A DNA stretch of 64,000 nucleotides from the NCBI RefSeq assembly GCF_029227915.1, contig NC_079886.1:19382501-19446500 (forward strand), in the 5' to 3' direction. Within the stretch, counting starts at the first letter, position 1, and every line of letters starts with the position of its first letter. Position numbers and translations under genes: made by a program. Of this stretch, positions 35,740 to 50,200 are shown piece by piece. The notes beneath the pieces were generated by a model that made no database searches, was not told where the DNA came from, and saw only the letters and a program-made list of their open reading frames with translations. The DNA is from Hydractinia symbiolongicarpus (lineage: Eukaryota; Cnidaria; Hydrozoa; Anthoathecata; Hydractiniidae).

Positions 35740-37103
35740 CTAAAATGTAAAAAAAACAATGTGAAAAAAATATTCTGCTAATGTATATTTGCATATAAGA
35801 CAACCACTAATCATTATGTGAGGATTCGTGGTTAAACCAAAAAACGTAACCTGTATAGAAAACATTCCTTATTGTTGTAATAGAAAATGCTTTTTACTGC
35901 ATCGATAATAAAATGCTAGACAAATGAAAACAATCCATTAGGAAACTCTCTCACGATAAGAGCAGCAATCACTCGACCGTTTGTTTTGATTGCTTTTTAT
36001 AGCAGTTTGACTCAGCCATCAATTTGGCAAGCTTGATGCAAAGTTGATGGAAGGTAAACATTGACTTTGTTTGTTTATTTCGTTGATTGACGTTAATGAA
36101 GTGTACATGTTTGTTGACAATAGTGCATTTGTGGTGTTTACTTGTTTTGCTGTCAGTACGAATTAGACAAAAAGATAGATCATAGAAGACAGCGTTTCAA
36201 GCAGGAAGCCTAGGGATGTTTTTTGAATATACGATCTTGTAAAAGAACTAAGAATCGTTTCACATTTTAAATGGAAAAGTTAATCCCTTAAATCAGGTTA
36301 ACTTCTTTAACATATATAATTCACCCACCGGATGCCGTTTTTTTTGTTTTTTTTGTCGTGTAGATCTTCTTTCCTATGCCTTATGACTATGATACTCGTA
36401 GACTCGAAACCACTTGTTTTATTTAATTCTTAAAATCGGGAAACTTTCCTTAGGATTAGAAGTTAAAACTCACTTTTATTTCATTGAAATAAATCATTTT
36501 TGAAGTTTGAACCACTGATTAATTTAATTTTAATTTTTTTTTTGGATGTTTTATCCGAAAATTGGAAAACGTCAGTTTATAGGCAATTTTGGGCTTTCTT
36601 TATGCGAATTATATAAAAACTGGTAAACTATATCTTCAATTATTTTTATTTAGCTATCAGAAATTTTAAACAGAATATTAAAATTCGTTCCAGAACTAAA
36701 GTAATTATACCTTATGCGGATTTTTATTCAAATTTAAAGTTTCTGATGACGTCACAGAATAGGTGCTGCCATAAGCAGAAAACTATTAATGCTATTTCCT
36801 TCCTTTTATGACGTACTATATATGAGCGAAGTTCGATTTCGTTTGAAAAAGCTTATCAAAAGTTATGGAGGAAGTGGGATGAGTGCAATTAGCATCTCCC
36901 TACCACCCAGTCATAATATGTTCGAAATACCCCGAGCATAGCAGCTTTATTTTCTGTCTTTAAAAATATTGGGTTATTATTTTTGATTTATGTCATGAGA
37001 ACGACGTTAACGTGAATTACGCAACCGACGTGACGTGAATATTCCCGGTACTTAATTATCGATGGCTATAGAAAAAAAAAAGATAACAAACGAAAGTCCT
37101 TAC

Positions 37104-37250
37104 CTCTTCGTATTCCGCATCGAGCTCCATAAGGCACTGTTTACACTTTCTGGCTTCACAAGAATGGTTTATCAGTTCGTTTTTACTAACTCTTTTCCCA
37201 CAGCCGTTTGGACAAATTATGTCGGTATACTTACAATTCTCTCTGTGCTC
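37104..37250 (-). CDS. TRAF protein, exon 4 (TRAF-type zinc fingers)
   Basis: 147 nt, phase 0 on both sides, acceptor TTAATCGTTTTAG and donor GAG|GTAAGG. It reads EHRENCKYTDIICPNGCGK, then NELINHSCEARKCKQC. The His/Cys at the start close the finger opened in exon 3. CPNGCG...H...C is the classic second TRAF finger, and the last CxxC opens a third. Confidence 0.92.
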
Positions 37251-38589
37251 CTAAAACGATTAATCAGACCACAAGTTAGTAAGACAGTAAACCCATCAAT
37301 TTAAACGCCGAGGATTAGATAGTATGAGTCAAAGATGTGTCGAACACTAGCTCGCTCACTTTATTTTGGCCATGTGTAAAAACAAGTCAACAGAGCTGAG
37401 AAGAAATGTAAATATTTGCTGCGCATATATGAAACCACGTGCGGCTTCAAAGGAAGACAAATTCCTTGCCGTACAAATAGCACTATCTTTTGTGCCGACA
37501 CTCCTTCGTTGTTAACTCTGTTTTTTGTTAAATCAGGGTCAAAGAACTTGCGTAGTATGCATAATTTCAAGAACGATGGAGAGAGGGAGACATAAATTAA
37601 AGGATTTAACGAGCACATGTTAACACGGGCACCACACAGCGTAGAAAAAAAACACGATTTTTTTCGTTTGTGTAAATCAGACGTTAAAAATTAAAGCTTC
37701 ACAGGAGATCCGGTCCATATCCTGTCGTGTGCTGAAGAGACAATAGCCAGTGTGTTTTGCTCCAACACGCGACCACGACCTTCCTCAAACGAAATTTTGA
37801 TCTACCTACTATATCAAGTAGATTCGAGTACAAATAGGCGAATGACTCTCTTTCTTCTGGGCAAATTCACTAAATCGTCTGTTAAGTCACGTGCTAGCTA
37901 ACACGGTTTTCTTAACCACTTTTTTTCTACCAATGACAATCATAGCAGCATCTCACCTGGTTTACAACATCGTTGATCCCTTTTAATCGGTTCAGGCGTA
38001 AGAGGGTTTGAAGAGGTTAAAAGCAAAATAGGAAGTTCCAACTCGTGTATACTTTGAAATAAAGAAGCTCTTAGAAAACGTGAAATAAATATATTGCAGC
38101 TTGTATTTGGTTATTTTTTTGGAACCTAATATATCAAAACTGAGAATTTTACTTACTGCGACTGTCCAATGGTGTTCACTGTCCATAAATAATCCTTCTG
38201 TGAAATTAAAGATGACTTTTGAGAACAAATGTATTCATAAGTTTTCTTCACTTCGCTCTGTGACCACAACATCAATACAATCACAAGTAGTTCTCAAGCT
38301 CTATTGTATTTTCGACTTTTACATTAAACAACTTATAAACTCCCCTTAAAAAGCTTACTTCATAATTTCAATTATCAACTTAATTGTTTGATGTCTCCCA
38401 AAGTGGCATTCCCGAAAGCTCTAATGAGCTTGAGTCGATCATCTTAAAGAAATGCAATTTATGCTGTTCTTTGCCACGTGCCACTTGAAGAACTTTACCG
38501 TATACAAGTAACAAGTATGTCGCGCGAAGGTATCGTGTTATAATCTAAATCGGTCAAAATTGAATTAAAGAAAGCAACATAGCCAGTAT

Positions 38590-38705
38590 TGCAACTGGTA
38601 GCCTTGTGGTAGAGCGTTCGCTTCCAGTGCAGGAGGTCTTGGGTTCAAACCCCGGTCGAGTTATGCCAGAGGCTATAGAAGTGTGAATAGACTTAGGGGG
38701 TTGTC
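38590..38705 (+). repeat. tRNA-derived SINE in TRAF intron
   Basis: The tRNA-like head has A box TAGCCTTGTGG at 38598, continuing TAGAGCGTTCGCTTCCAGTG. The B box GGTTCAAACCC starts at 38642. The anticodon-arm region and CCGGTCGAG 3' half keep tRNA order, but there is no intact acceptor stem. A unique body follows (TGCCAGAGGCTATAGAAGTG), shared with the relic at 19435-19545. This is a SINE rather than a functional tRNA gene. Confidence 0.75.
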
Positions 38706-40398
38706 TAGTTAAGCGATTTTCACGAATTTCGTAGCTTAAATGAGAGCTTTTAAAGCACTAGGACCCTGGTTGATAGTAGTAACATAGGAACATAAAGTAC
38801 TCTCAATGCAACATCTTTAATGTATATATGAAGAATTACCATGTCAATGTCTTAAAAAGACCTGTAGGATTTCACGTGCCTAAAAATGGACCCAAACATC
38901 GCCTCTTGCATTATGATATATCCACGTGACTTTAAAACATGTCAACACGCTAAATTGCTATATTTGTTTTGCGAAAGCCTCTGTCAACCGCAAAAAATAT
39001 CGTTCTGTGTTTAGTCGTGAGAAAGTACTTTTGAATTGTTTTTACGGTAACTCGAGATGAACCAAGTTCATTATATAACTTGACTCATCACAAACATCAC
39101 ACATTGAAATTGATAGAAGGCCATCTATTCCACGATTAAGTGCATTGACTCTTCCGCCAAGTGCTGCACTTTTACGAACCGCCCATGATATTTTATCCGT
39201 GATATATTAACCAATGAGAAACTAGGCACGTGCTTTGGTTGTCAACACGGTTATTGTTTATTTCCATAACGATCTGCAGTCCTGCTGGTGCTGGTGATTT
39301 TACATGATTTAAAGAACTATCCGTCTTAAAAAGCGTAAATATTTTATGCGGAGCAGCTTAGAAAAAAGTTAGGTTGCTTTAAATGGCGGAGCGCATTTAA
39401 GTGGCCATATAAAACACTTTCTAACGTCGTGATTTCAATTTACGACAATTCTTTTCAGGCGCAACAAAACCTTGCGTTCTCTCCTAGTCTCTTTCTTAGT
39501 ATAATTTCTAGTCGTGGAAATACTAGGTTATGATATCATCCCTGACGGAACCTAGCGAAAACATTCCTCACGTTCTTGTTGTATTTACCACTCAATTTTT
39601 GTTTCTATTCTAATAAGAGACTAAGCCATGAATTAGACAGTGATAATCAAACAAGCAACTATCAACACTCACTCGACATGTTAGTATAGATAAACATACA
39701 AATCCGTTATACACTGCGTTATTTTCTGTGCCTTCAACTGGAACAAGGTTTAATAGACACCCTATATTTTCTCAACACTCCTAAGCCACTGTCTGAATAA
39801 TAAAAGTGGTTCTTTTAAATTTAAAAGGGTAACAATGCCATGATTCACTATAGATGTTTTTATATTTTCATTAAGTCATAGAATAGTTATAGGAATACGA
39901 TTATGTCTCAAATATCATAAAGCTCTGATGTGTTTTCCTCTTTTCTTGTTATCACAACACAACAATGGTTACCATATTGCTCATATATTTTTGCTTTTCT
40001 GTAACCATGGTAATAAAATTACCATAACAGATGACTATGCGTTTTAATGTGTGCTCCTATGAGAAACTGGTAGTTATCTGTGGTATTACTTATAACAAAC
40101 TAGGGTATTAATGATTGCACCTTGGACTTAAAATGTATGTAACTCGAATCTTTAAAACCTGTGAGTTAAAACAAGCGAACAAATAAAAACAGTATGAAAA
40201 ATTGACCCTTACTACGTCAGCCGTAAAGCAAAGACGCTTGATTTTTACCCTGTTTGTTACTTGTTTCTTCTTTTTTTAGCATTTTTAGGTCAAACTCTCA
40301 CGAGCATACGGCTACAACATACGCCATTGACGCTACCACATAATAAGTACCGGCATTAAGAGTGTATTAAGGGGTCCACAAAGTAAACAAGCAACTAC

Positions 40399-40503
40399 CT
40401 TTAAAGATTGTATATTTCCTTCCCACTCACATCCGTTTGAAGAGTAACAACAAACAATGTTGACGTCAGCAATTTGTTTTTCGAACGCCGTGTCGGTGAA
40501 TAT
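40399..40503 (-). CDS. TRAF protein, exon 3 (first TRAF zinc finger, 5' half)
   Basis: 105 nt, phase 0 on both sides, acceptor TGATTTTTTTTCAG and donor AAG|GTAGTT. It encodes IFTDTAFEKQIADVNIVCCY, then SSNGCEWEGNIQSLK. The linker after the RING and the C-x6-C-W pattern of TRAF finger 1 match the family. The His/Cys half is in exon 4. Confidence 0.9.
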
Positions 40504-42606
40504 CTGAAAAAAAATCAGTTAGTTGAAAAGTTGTTTTATTCACCTACTTGTGTTATACACGCTTTTTATAAGATGCTCAAAATGAAGTTAGACGAAAGTT
40601 AAAAATATGCTGAGAATATCCATGGTATATGTGAGAATTGCTTGCATCCCAAATGGTGTAAGCAAAAAACAACAATTAATTTCCCGCGCTCTCCTTTTTG
40701 TGATTCATTTGCGTTTAATAACATTCGGATTTTAAATTTTTAGAAAATCCAATATTTTTGTTTCCGTTACGTTGCGATATTTTACAGCGGGACATTATAC
40801 AACAAATTCACACACAGCTAAGACTTTATCAGGAGGATTTTTACCCAAAAGTTAAAAATGAAAACGAAAAAGCACTACTCTTATTAAAAAATGCGTATAT
40901 GGTGGTGAATATCTGAGGTTTTTGAGCTTTAGATGATTTTTTTTAAAACATTCAAAGACGGCGAGCATGTTAAGAAAGACAGAAGAATGCTTTTGCGGAC
41001 AACATTTTCGCTCTGAAGCTACAGATGTAAGAGGTAATCTACCCTTATGAACAGTCACCATATATTGTAGACCTCTTCGTGTGACAGTGTCCTCTTAGGC
41101 CGTAATGTAATAAAAATATAATAAAAATATAATAAAAGTATAATATAAAAATATAAGAATATAAAAAATATATAAAGAATAAAGATAGTGTATTACTTGA
41201 AAATGTTCTGTTTTTTTCTCGCAAGAAGATGTTGTTTTGATTTTTGTTACACCGCGTAGTAACGACTGATTATCAGAAAATCAACAATGCTTCCATTTAA
41301 ACGGATTAAAAACATGGCATGCGGATTCATAACGACATCAACAAACAAATTAAAATTTAAAAAAATGTTCTATTTGCTGAGCTTGCGCATGACTCTTACG
41401 TCTAAGATGGCGGATTAAATTTTATGAAGGAAAATTTTTCCCTATGTTTCACATGTTCTTTAAACATTACTTCGAGATGTACATGCTTTGTATTCAAAAG
41501 AACGTAGTTTATCAGATTTTCTAGGCTGAGATTTCCCCTAAATTAAGAACAACTCCAGAAGTTGTTCAGCTTGAATTCCTTTATATGAAAAACAAATAAC
41601 CAGTAAGATCTAAGAATATTTTTTTTCAAAACCTTTTTTTTTTTGCTTTTTACTAAATAAGATAAAACATTAGCTAGCTTTCTATTTCCTCCAACCCTAT
41701 ACCCATATATTCCTGTGTTCTTGTGGATACATCTAATTTTGCTTTTTTTTTTTTGAAAAGTACAAATAAGAACCTTGAAAAAGTGTAAAAAAGTGTAAAA
41801 AATAATTACTTCCACACTCAGTTCACGTGTAGACATGTAGAGATTTTATCGACCACCGTTTGTTTTGACCTTAAATTAATTTTCCGAAATGATTTTTAGG
41901 ACATCTGTAATAGCCATATTCCCTTAGTTTCCAAAATTAATTTAGAGAGACTCTTGTTGGGCTTTCGAACCCATATTGAGCCTAATTCTTAAAGACAGGA
42001 GCCCCACAAAACGCTATTTGTGTAATTTTAGAAGTACTGGAAAGCCACAACAAAATGATTTACTTTTGCAGGCGGGCAACAATATATATATAACTAGCCG
42101 TATTCCCGTGGAAAAAAAATCGTTGGAACAATTCACGTTAGTTTGCGCTGCAATACGCCCAGCTACCATCTTTAGCTTACAGACAGACTGCGAGCATTGC
42201 AATTTTAAAACAGATTTGATTTTTTCTTTCTAGAAATTCTCTCACCCTCGATGTATTTGACAATTCTTGCTTCTCATAAATTGATTTAAAAAAAAAAAAA
42301 CGAGTTGTTGAAACAAGGATTTATATCTAATCCATTTGTCGCGCCAAAACATTTGTCCACCCTGTGTTGATTTTATCACATAGTTTATTTTTCTCGACAA
42401 CAGTTTTAAATAAACATTATATTGCAAACCTCCCATACACTAATCTTAATTTTCTCACCGACGAAATGTATCTAGCTAGCTTAGCTAGCAAATAAAAATA
42501 AACATTCTGAACAATAGATTTTCAATGAATATAAATAATAATTATTTTTGCTTTCTTAATTAGGTACCGAAACTTATATTTAGCACTGTGTTAAAAACTA
42601 CCCTAC

Positions 42607-42658
42607 CTTGTTAGAGTCAATTGATTTCCCGTCCACTGGACAACGCGATGGTGTTATT
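42607..42658 (-). CDS. TRAF protein, exon 2 (RING, second half)
   Basis: 52 nt: one base completes the AGA codon from exon 1, then 17 codons (ITPSRCPVDGKSIDSNK). Acceptor TTCTTTTTTTAG, donor AAG|GTAGGG. RCPVDGK supplies the CPxD-type last metal ligands of a TRAF RING. TRAF RING domains often have Asp in this position in place of the final Cys. Confidence 0.9.
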
Positions 42659-44116
42659 CTAAAAAAAGAAGTAAGTGTTGATACATGCATTCCCGTGGTC
42701 ACACTACATAAGGGTTTATTAATGCAACCTAAAACACTGTGTCTGCGCATGAGAAGCTCTCTCATTACTCTTACATTTGTTTATTTCAAAGTAAATTCTC
42801 CATTTTAGTATAGTCGACCCATGAAATTAGTTATTAATTCGCAACTAATTCTTTTTATTTTATAAGTTCATACGGAGTCCTCTCTCATGACTTTTTAAGA
42901 ACGTCTTTAAAACATTAAGCATGCACAACGTTATATGGCACCTAAAAACTTGTTTCAACTTGAGCGCATTTTCCGGTATAGAGCAAAAAGCTGAGGCGTT
43001 TTGCGCTAGCGCGTGTGTACTTTGATAACATTAGAGATTTTGCCCGAGTGGGCACCCAGTAACATAAAAATTCACAAGGTTTTTGCGTTACCACGGAAAA
43101 TGTATGGAATAGAAACGAACCTTAAATGTATGTACTTGCTCTTTTTATTTGAAGATTCACAGAAAAAACTGAGAAGGTTATTGTTCAGCTTATTGACTGA
43201 CAACCTAATTTATTTGCTAAATTACAGGCCCTAACTGAGGAGAAAATGGGCTTTTTATTTCCTACAGCAGAGAACCGTGAAGAAACGGACTAAACAAGAC
43301 AAAAAAAACAAACAACTTCTCTCCTCTACTCTCAGCTTTGCTCACAGTCTATATTATATGGCTGATCACAAAATCATCCCTGGGAACAAAGTTGCGTTTC
43401 TCTTACTCTCACAGTAGTTCCTGAAGATAAAACATAAAGGTCGGGTATAAATCGTTTGCGAATCTTATCCGTTTTTACTAACAAAACCTCACATGTAGTT
43501 AAACTTACTTGTACTTAGTCCCCCTCCTGAATTTGTTAACGCAATATGTCATGATTTAATAGCAGATTTTTTCAACATCAGATTTTTTTAACTACACTAA
43601 GTACAGTCGTTAAAAATAAATCGTTCACCAGAAATGTCAGACTGTTTATTGATTTTTATTACATAAGTCATATTTAACACGTTTTGTTTATCTGTCAACA
43701 AATTTCCGAAGAAGTAAATTGACGGAATACGGGAGACAATGCAGCTTTCCTTTTTAAAATATAAATAACTATCTAACTGTCAATCAAACTCACACACCTT
43801 ACCCAATCACAATATTAAACAAGCGAGTTGTCCAATCAAAAGGCGACAAAAAAAGATTTGATCAATCAAAACAACGATTGAGCAATGATTTCAAAATGGG
43901 GAGGTAGTTCAATCGTGATAATTTCATCCGAAAGGAGATGACGGTAGAATGTTATGAAAAAATCAGTGAGACTTGACCATACCACCAAGAAGTTTTGTCT
44001 CGTCTGAGCAATCAAGAGAAAACCGTATAAACAAACATCCCTTCCTGTATTCCCTATTCTTTAATTTTCAAAGTTCTTAAATTCGAATTTTTCGAAACCG
44101 GTACACATGTGAAATA

Positions 44117-44232
44117 CAGTTAATCCCGGTAACTCGAAGAAAGTATTAACAAGAATGTAATAGACCCAAGCAAATGGTTCGAGATAACACAAGTTTGAAT
44201 TATCTGGTGTTCGAGTTACCGAAAGATAACTG
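44117..44232. mobile_element. 116-bp pogo/Tigger-like MITE in TRAF intron
   Basis: The ends CAGTTAATCCCGGTAACTCG and CGAGTTACCGAAAGATAACTG are imperfect inverted repeats, flanked by TA on both sides (44115-44116 and 44233-44234). The CAGT start, TA target and GGTAACTCGA words are typical of pogo/Tigger-derived short elements. Confidence 0.65.
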
Positions 44233-47200
44233 TATAGAAAAATGTTTTTCGTTTAAGGTTTTGCGCAGCTGGTAAACCCGTGGTACATGGCACGTGCTTG
44301 GTGCGATTCTTTCTTCTAGTTAAGGAAGGAAGTATCAAGGGGAAGGGCGGAGCTGCGCTTAAGTTAGTGTTTTAGTTGGTGAACTTTAATATTGTATAAA
44401 CATTTTAATACCACCAAAATGCACTGTAACGAGTTTTGTGTACGCGAGTTTTGTTATTTTTAAGGAGTAAAAATACACATTTTAAAACCCAAACAAAGCT
44501 TTGACATGTTAGAAATATGCTCTAAAGCTTCTTTATTGTAGGATAGTTCCATGTATTCCTTCTGTCCATGTTTGCTTGGTGTACTTATTGCTTGGAAAAT
44601 AACTTTAGGTGCCGTACAATTGCCTTTAGAGTGACTGTCAAAAAATGTACAGATTTTATAGCTACACCAATGGTGCAAAACACGAATTGCATTGTTTTTA
44701 TATAGTCTGAGCGTTGTCAACAACTTAAGCTTATTACTGGTGACAACATGAAAATTATAATCCTTAAAAGAAGGGAATCTAATAGAATTAAATGAAGACA
44801 CTTTAACATGAAAAGAATTGGTAGAATCGGTAGTTCTATCAAACTAACTGTGCCGTTATTAAATATAAGATGTCTACAGATTGCGGAATTGTGTTTTTTT
44901 GTGTTGTATATTATTTTGGTAATCGAATTTACCATAATTTTTATTAATCTTTTTTATTATTATGTTTATCTTAAACCTAAATTAGCAGAAGGAAAAATAT
45001 TACTGTCTTTTTTAATATCATGCAGACATTGAAAACCCACTCTATCCGGTTAATATAAACAAAATATCAGGATATTTAAGCAGGAATAAGGGACAATAGC
45101 AACACTTTCTGCAGGAATTAAAAGGTGTCGCCGGTTTATTGTGTACATAGAAAAAAATGAGTTTCCCTTGCAACTCCTATTGCGTCGGTGTCTATGGCAC
45201 TACGTTAGAAGATATATATTTATGAGCGAGATTATTAAAAAGCGCAATACGGGCTGTCATAATACGGGCCGCCATAATCCATAAATATTGTTAATTCCTC
45301 AGATCTGCATGTTTTACCTAGCATGTATCTCATTAACTAACCTTCAAATGTCGATAAAAACTTCAAGTTAGATTCTTCTTACCACATATAGCTAGTACAG
45401 GTCTACTTACCCCGCAAGCTAAGCATTTGAAAAAGTGAGCTGAAAGAAAGTTTCTCTCTTCTCACCACAAATGTCAGTTTAACTAGCCATATGTTTTAAT
45501 TGGCAATAAATTAAGTTAAAAGGCTGTCATTATAAAAGATTTCAAAGATAAAGAATAACAAGGCAATGACTTAGGGATAAATATACCGGGATGGATTTGT
45601 TTGCAAGCATAATACCTTTGAAATGGCTTTAATTTCTTCCAAAAGAGGCCTATTAGAAAGGGTAGTTTATTGAAATAAATCATTTAAAAGAATGGCATTC
45701 AAAAGGTGTTGAGAAGAGGGCGCTCTTTCTGATGCTTCAAATGCTTCACCATGGCTGTGAGCAACGAATATTTAACGATGAAATGAAAGCGACAGGTGTA
45801 CACAATACTCATTTGTACCACTGATAATAACCTACATGTGGATCAAATGTTGTAGTTATCGCCAAAATTTGTTGACGGAAATTGTAGCTAATAATATTAT
45901 TGACATGTGATAGCCGACAATGTAATAGAGACAGGAGCTATGTTTTTAAAGTTGCAATTCAACTTGATTCCGTTCCAGATGTTTGTGGTTTAACAATAGA
46001 ACGAGATGTAATTACATGAACATAAGGTGTTTACCTTTCCTAATTACAGAAACTTTGTACTAGCCCTTCTCAAATAATAGCTAAGGTCAGAATTTTGTTC
46101 TACTGTCATATTTCGCGCGTTTGTTTTGTTCCATGTGCCAGTTTATTATATATAGAGGATTAAAAAAATCTAGTGAAACTGATCTGAACTATGTTTTTCA
46201 CTCTATTTATTAAAAAAGCTTAAAAAAATACATGTAAATAAACTTTGTTGCAAAAACGATTTGACTCTTGAACAAATGAAGAAGAAAGTAAGCCAGCGAA
46301 AAAGATAATAACTAGGAGGTCAAAGGGAACGTGCTTGAAATTTAAACACCAAGATCTTAAAGGCTGAAAGAGGTTAACCGTCAAAAACCGTTATTATTAC
46401 CTTTCTGGTTACCTGTACATATAAACCACAAGTGAAAAACGATTTCAAAAGTTGGTAGTAGTCAAATTGACGCAAAGTAGATACCAATAGATACCAATCG
46501 AATTAAGAATAATTTGAATTACCTGTAATATCTGTTCTCCTGTTTCATTTTACAATCTGCAGAACACAAATGATTTGCTCAGACATGAATCAACTCTTTA
46601 ATTACAAGCACTTAATTAACACATCTTTCTTTAATTACGGTAATAAAAAAGAGTTCTTTCAGTGAGAACTTTCTTTAAAAAAGTCATAGTTATTGTCATT
46701 TGTTTGTTCGGAAGTGTGTCATTGTGTTTAATTAATTCGTCAAGATAACTTGAAAGGAAGTTACAAATAAGCAGGAAGCCAAGATGATCATAGCGTCCAA
46801 AATGTTGCGTCTTAATGAATGTCATGTTTTTTGATGTATATTTTTGTTGATTGAGTAACATTATTTGCTTCTTTTTTCTTCCTACTTTTGTCATGAAAGG
46901 AATTTTTTTTCAGTGGGATTAAAATCACATCCTTTCTTTCAAACAAGAACAAGATAGAAACGGGTAAAAACAGGATTTATTAGAAAAAAAATATATATAT
47001 AAAATGATGGTAAGACATTATTGTGACGTTTGTTTACTTTTGACAAACAAGAAAATGACGACTTCACACTTTCTGGAAAAGTTATTTAATTATAAACAAA
47101 GTGAGACAATTGTCTATATTTCATGTCGTGAAGGATTAGCGCATGCGCCACTCAAAAAAACTCATAGACAAGTGTATTAGTAATTGATTCACTTCGTTCA

Positions 47201-50200
47201 TTGCTGCGTTGAATAGGACTTCTAGGGCAAAATGGTAATTGTTTGGATGTATATGAATCAATGATGGTGAGATGATAAAAAAACTTATATCTATGAGCAA
47301 TTTGACTTAAGGCATTGTACTTAAGTTGCCTAAAAAGAAAGTTGCTCATGAGTTGCTTATCATTAGCCTGAATATTACAAAAAATAGTAACTCAGAGATG
47401 TTTAACCTTGACCTTGGATGTTGCGTCCAATTATGATGGAAAGAAAATACTAGCAACTTCAAAAATTAATTTTAAGCGGCAAAAAAAACTACTGCAAAAA
47501 AAGATATACAAGTAGTGAAAACTAGTTCTTCATTAAAAAACCTGTGTACCCTAGAGGCTTATTAATAGAAGTTAAAAATTAAGAAGGCTTTGACTGTGTT
47601 AACGATGCCACCAACTTTTCCATATCGCCAGCTAAGTTAAAAATCTACACCCACACAATTCAATAATAATATTTTGGAATACGTAATTCGGAAATGTGTA
47701 ATGATAACCTCTATAGAGATGTTTTTTTATAAGGAACTGACTAGTCGTCTTCTAAACAAAATAAGATAATTTCCTTGTTGTAACATTTTTCAGCGTTTTT
47801 TCATACATACCACCAATCAATTGGACGATTATTAAGTAGGTTATCCTGATAAATCGGAAAACTGCTTAAAAATTGCTTTGATACCAAAGCAAACAGGATA
47901 TGTAATTTCAACAAATAAATTCCTGAGCTTATTGAGATGTATGTCTAAGAAAGTGCTTGTTATAATAAAGCAATCAAACCTACCTTGGCATGCATGTACT
48001 GCTGACATAGATAAACAGATTGTCTTCACATAAAATATCAACTTTTTGATTTGTTGTCGTGGAAGTGAATAAACAAAAAATCATAAACTTTTAAAACTCA
48101 ACAGATCAATTTGAGTAATATAGCCGTCATTTCATTTGACAGTCGGAGGTTGCCCCACCTCTATAGGGAATAAATCGGCTCTTTGTTTTCAAAGAGAAGC
48201 GTCACTGGAGATTAGGCATGTTAGTATTGTAACCCAATGCCGTCGATTTTTGAATTTCATTCAAAAATTTCCTTGATGAAAAATCGTAAACATGCTCATT
48301 ATTAAATATAGCTTCTAATTATAATTTTGTAAACAACTTGATATTTTTGTATGTATGACAATATGAATCATTAATCCATTTTACTTCTGCTCATTCTAAT
48401 ATTGCAGACTTTTTTTTTCTTTTCAACATGAATTGTGTCAGAAAACAATTCACAAAGGAATTGGGTATTAGAATCACTTTAACTGTAAAGCGCGCCGATA
48501 AATTGTTGTTGTTTTTTATAAATCTTATTCATTTATTTTGAAATTTTTAGTATCGAATTAAAAAGTTAAATGAATAAACTTGTGCGGCCGTCGCTGTTAA
48601 ATATGATAATGTTGTCTGCGACAAAATTCTTAAATATATGTATGCAATAAAATGCAGAAATATATAAACAATACAACACCAATCAACGAACGGCTTATTT
48701 CTTTCATAGTCTCTCTAGCATAGGTGTTGTCCTTAAAATTCCTTATTTTATCATTTTTATTCCCACTGCATATTTGTATATTTTATTAAATAAAAATTAA
48801 TAAAATCTTCAACACGGTAAAGCCGTAAAAATTAAATAAATAAAGATACACAAATAATTATCAGTTTACAACTTACAAGTCTCCTTTCAAACTAGATCGC
48901 ATTTGGTGCGCCTTGTGCAGTTTATAGATTGTATTCCTTTTAATAAATATCGCAATAGTACAACATTACCAACACCATAATTATTAAAATATAATTTATT
49001 ATTTCCTGTTTCCCTCAGAATGAGATAATAGAAATCATCCGAAACCATTTGTGGTTTACAGCTATAGAAATGAAATCGTTCACAGGCATTTTATACCTGC
49101 CAGAAATTATTTTCTTTTTTTACCTCAAAACCAGTGCACACAAATTTAGGTTTTTAGTTAGAAGGGCGATAAATGAATCTTTTTTTTTTTTGGATTCAGT
49201 GACGAAGGTAATTCCACCATGGTTCGGGGTATATTAAGCAATAGCATTTTAAAATTGGAACCCTCTGATTGGCTAAAATGCGCTCACTTTAGGACTTATC
49301 ATAAAAATAATAATAACGCGTGCATATAATTAATAAATAGTCAAAATACTGATATTCCCTTTCATAGCTTGAAGTCAAAAGTTTGCTTTTTATAGTAATA
49401 ACAAATAGTGATAATGATAGTAACAAAATTGCAATAATTAATAGTCAAAGTAATTTATCAGAGTAGCAAACCAGAACAATCAAGCTGAAGTCGTGAGAGA
49501 CATGCAACGTTGGCTTTCATAAGATCATATTTGTACAAAAAAAAGAAAAAAATACAAACGAACATTTTTGTTTAACTGCATTAGGTATTCAGTATTACCT
49601 TTATTGGCGTCGTCTCTGGCTCAAATTTTGGAAATATATAGAACATAAACTAAGATACATTTCCGCAACTGAGAGTAAGCATCTCAATGTGCTTTAATAT
49701 AGACCTGACCTTCTTAGCTCTATAAGCTAAATCTTAAGGTCAAAGTGTGTTACCATATGCTGCTGTAGGTTTGTTACACAACGGATGGAGATTTTTTGGA
49801 TGGCTGTACCATACATACAGAACATGGTTAAAGGTCAATTATAACTGAGCACGAGGCGATTTAATATAATCTTACGTGAATGCCTCAAAAAACCTATCTA
49901 GTTCGGAAAGGTCAATTTAAAAGGTCAATTTATATCATATTTGATGTACACATTTTTTGTAATTGCAGGAGAACGCATTAGAAATTGTAACCGCAGAATT
50001 ACGAAATCATTAATATAATTATCACATTATAAAAATACCGAAAGAAACTAATTACCCCTTTTTAAAGCAAAAACATTGTAAACACAGCTAAACAAAGCTG
50101 AATTTACACTGGGGCAAAATGTTTAAATTTACGCGCATTTCAGGATGTAACACTCCAAAGATGAAAAGTGCTTGTCGACATATAAACATAGCTCTAAGAA

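Noticed and set aside
38140-38210. Minus-strand exon-like segment with acceptor TTTCACAG and donor GTAAGT in the TRAF intron
   Set aside because: The encoded residues do not fit between exons 3 and 4, where a zinc finger is completed directly, so including it would disrupt the finger.
44460-44801. 113-codon minus-strand frame inside the TRAF gene
   Set aside because: No family features; it is intronic and unsupported by splice sites.
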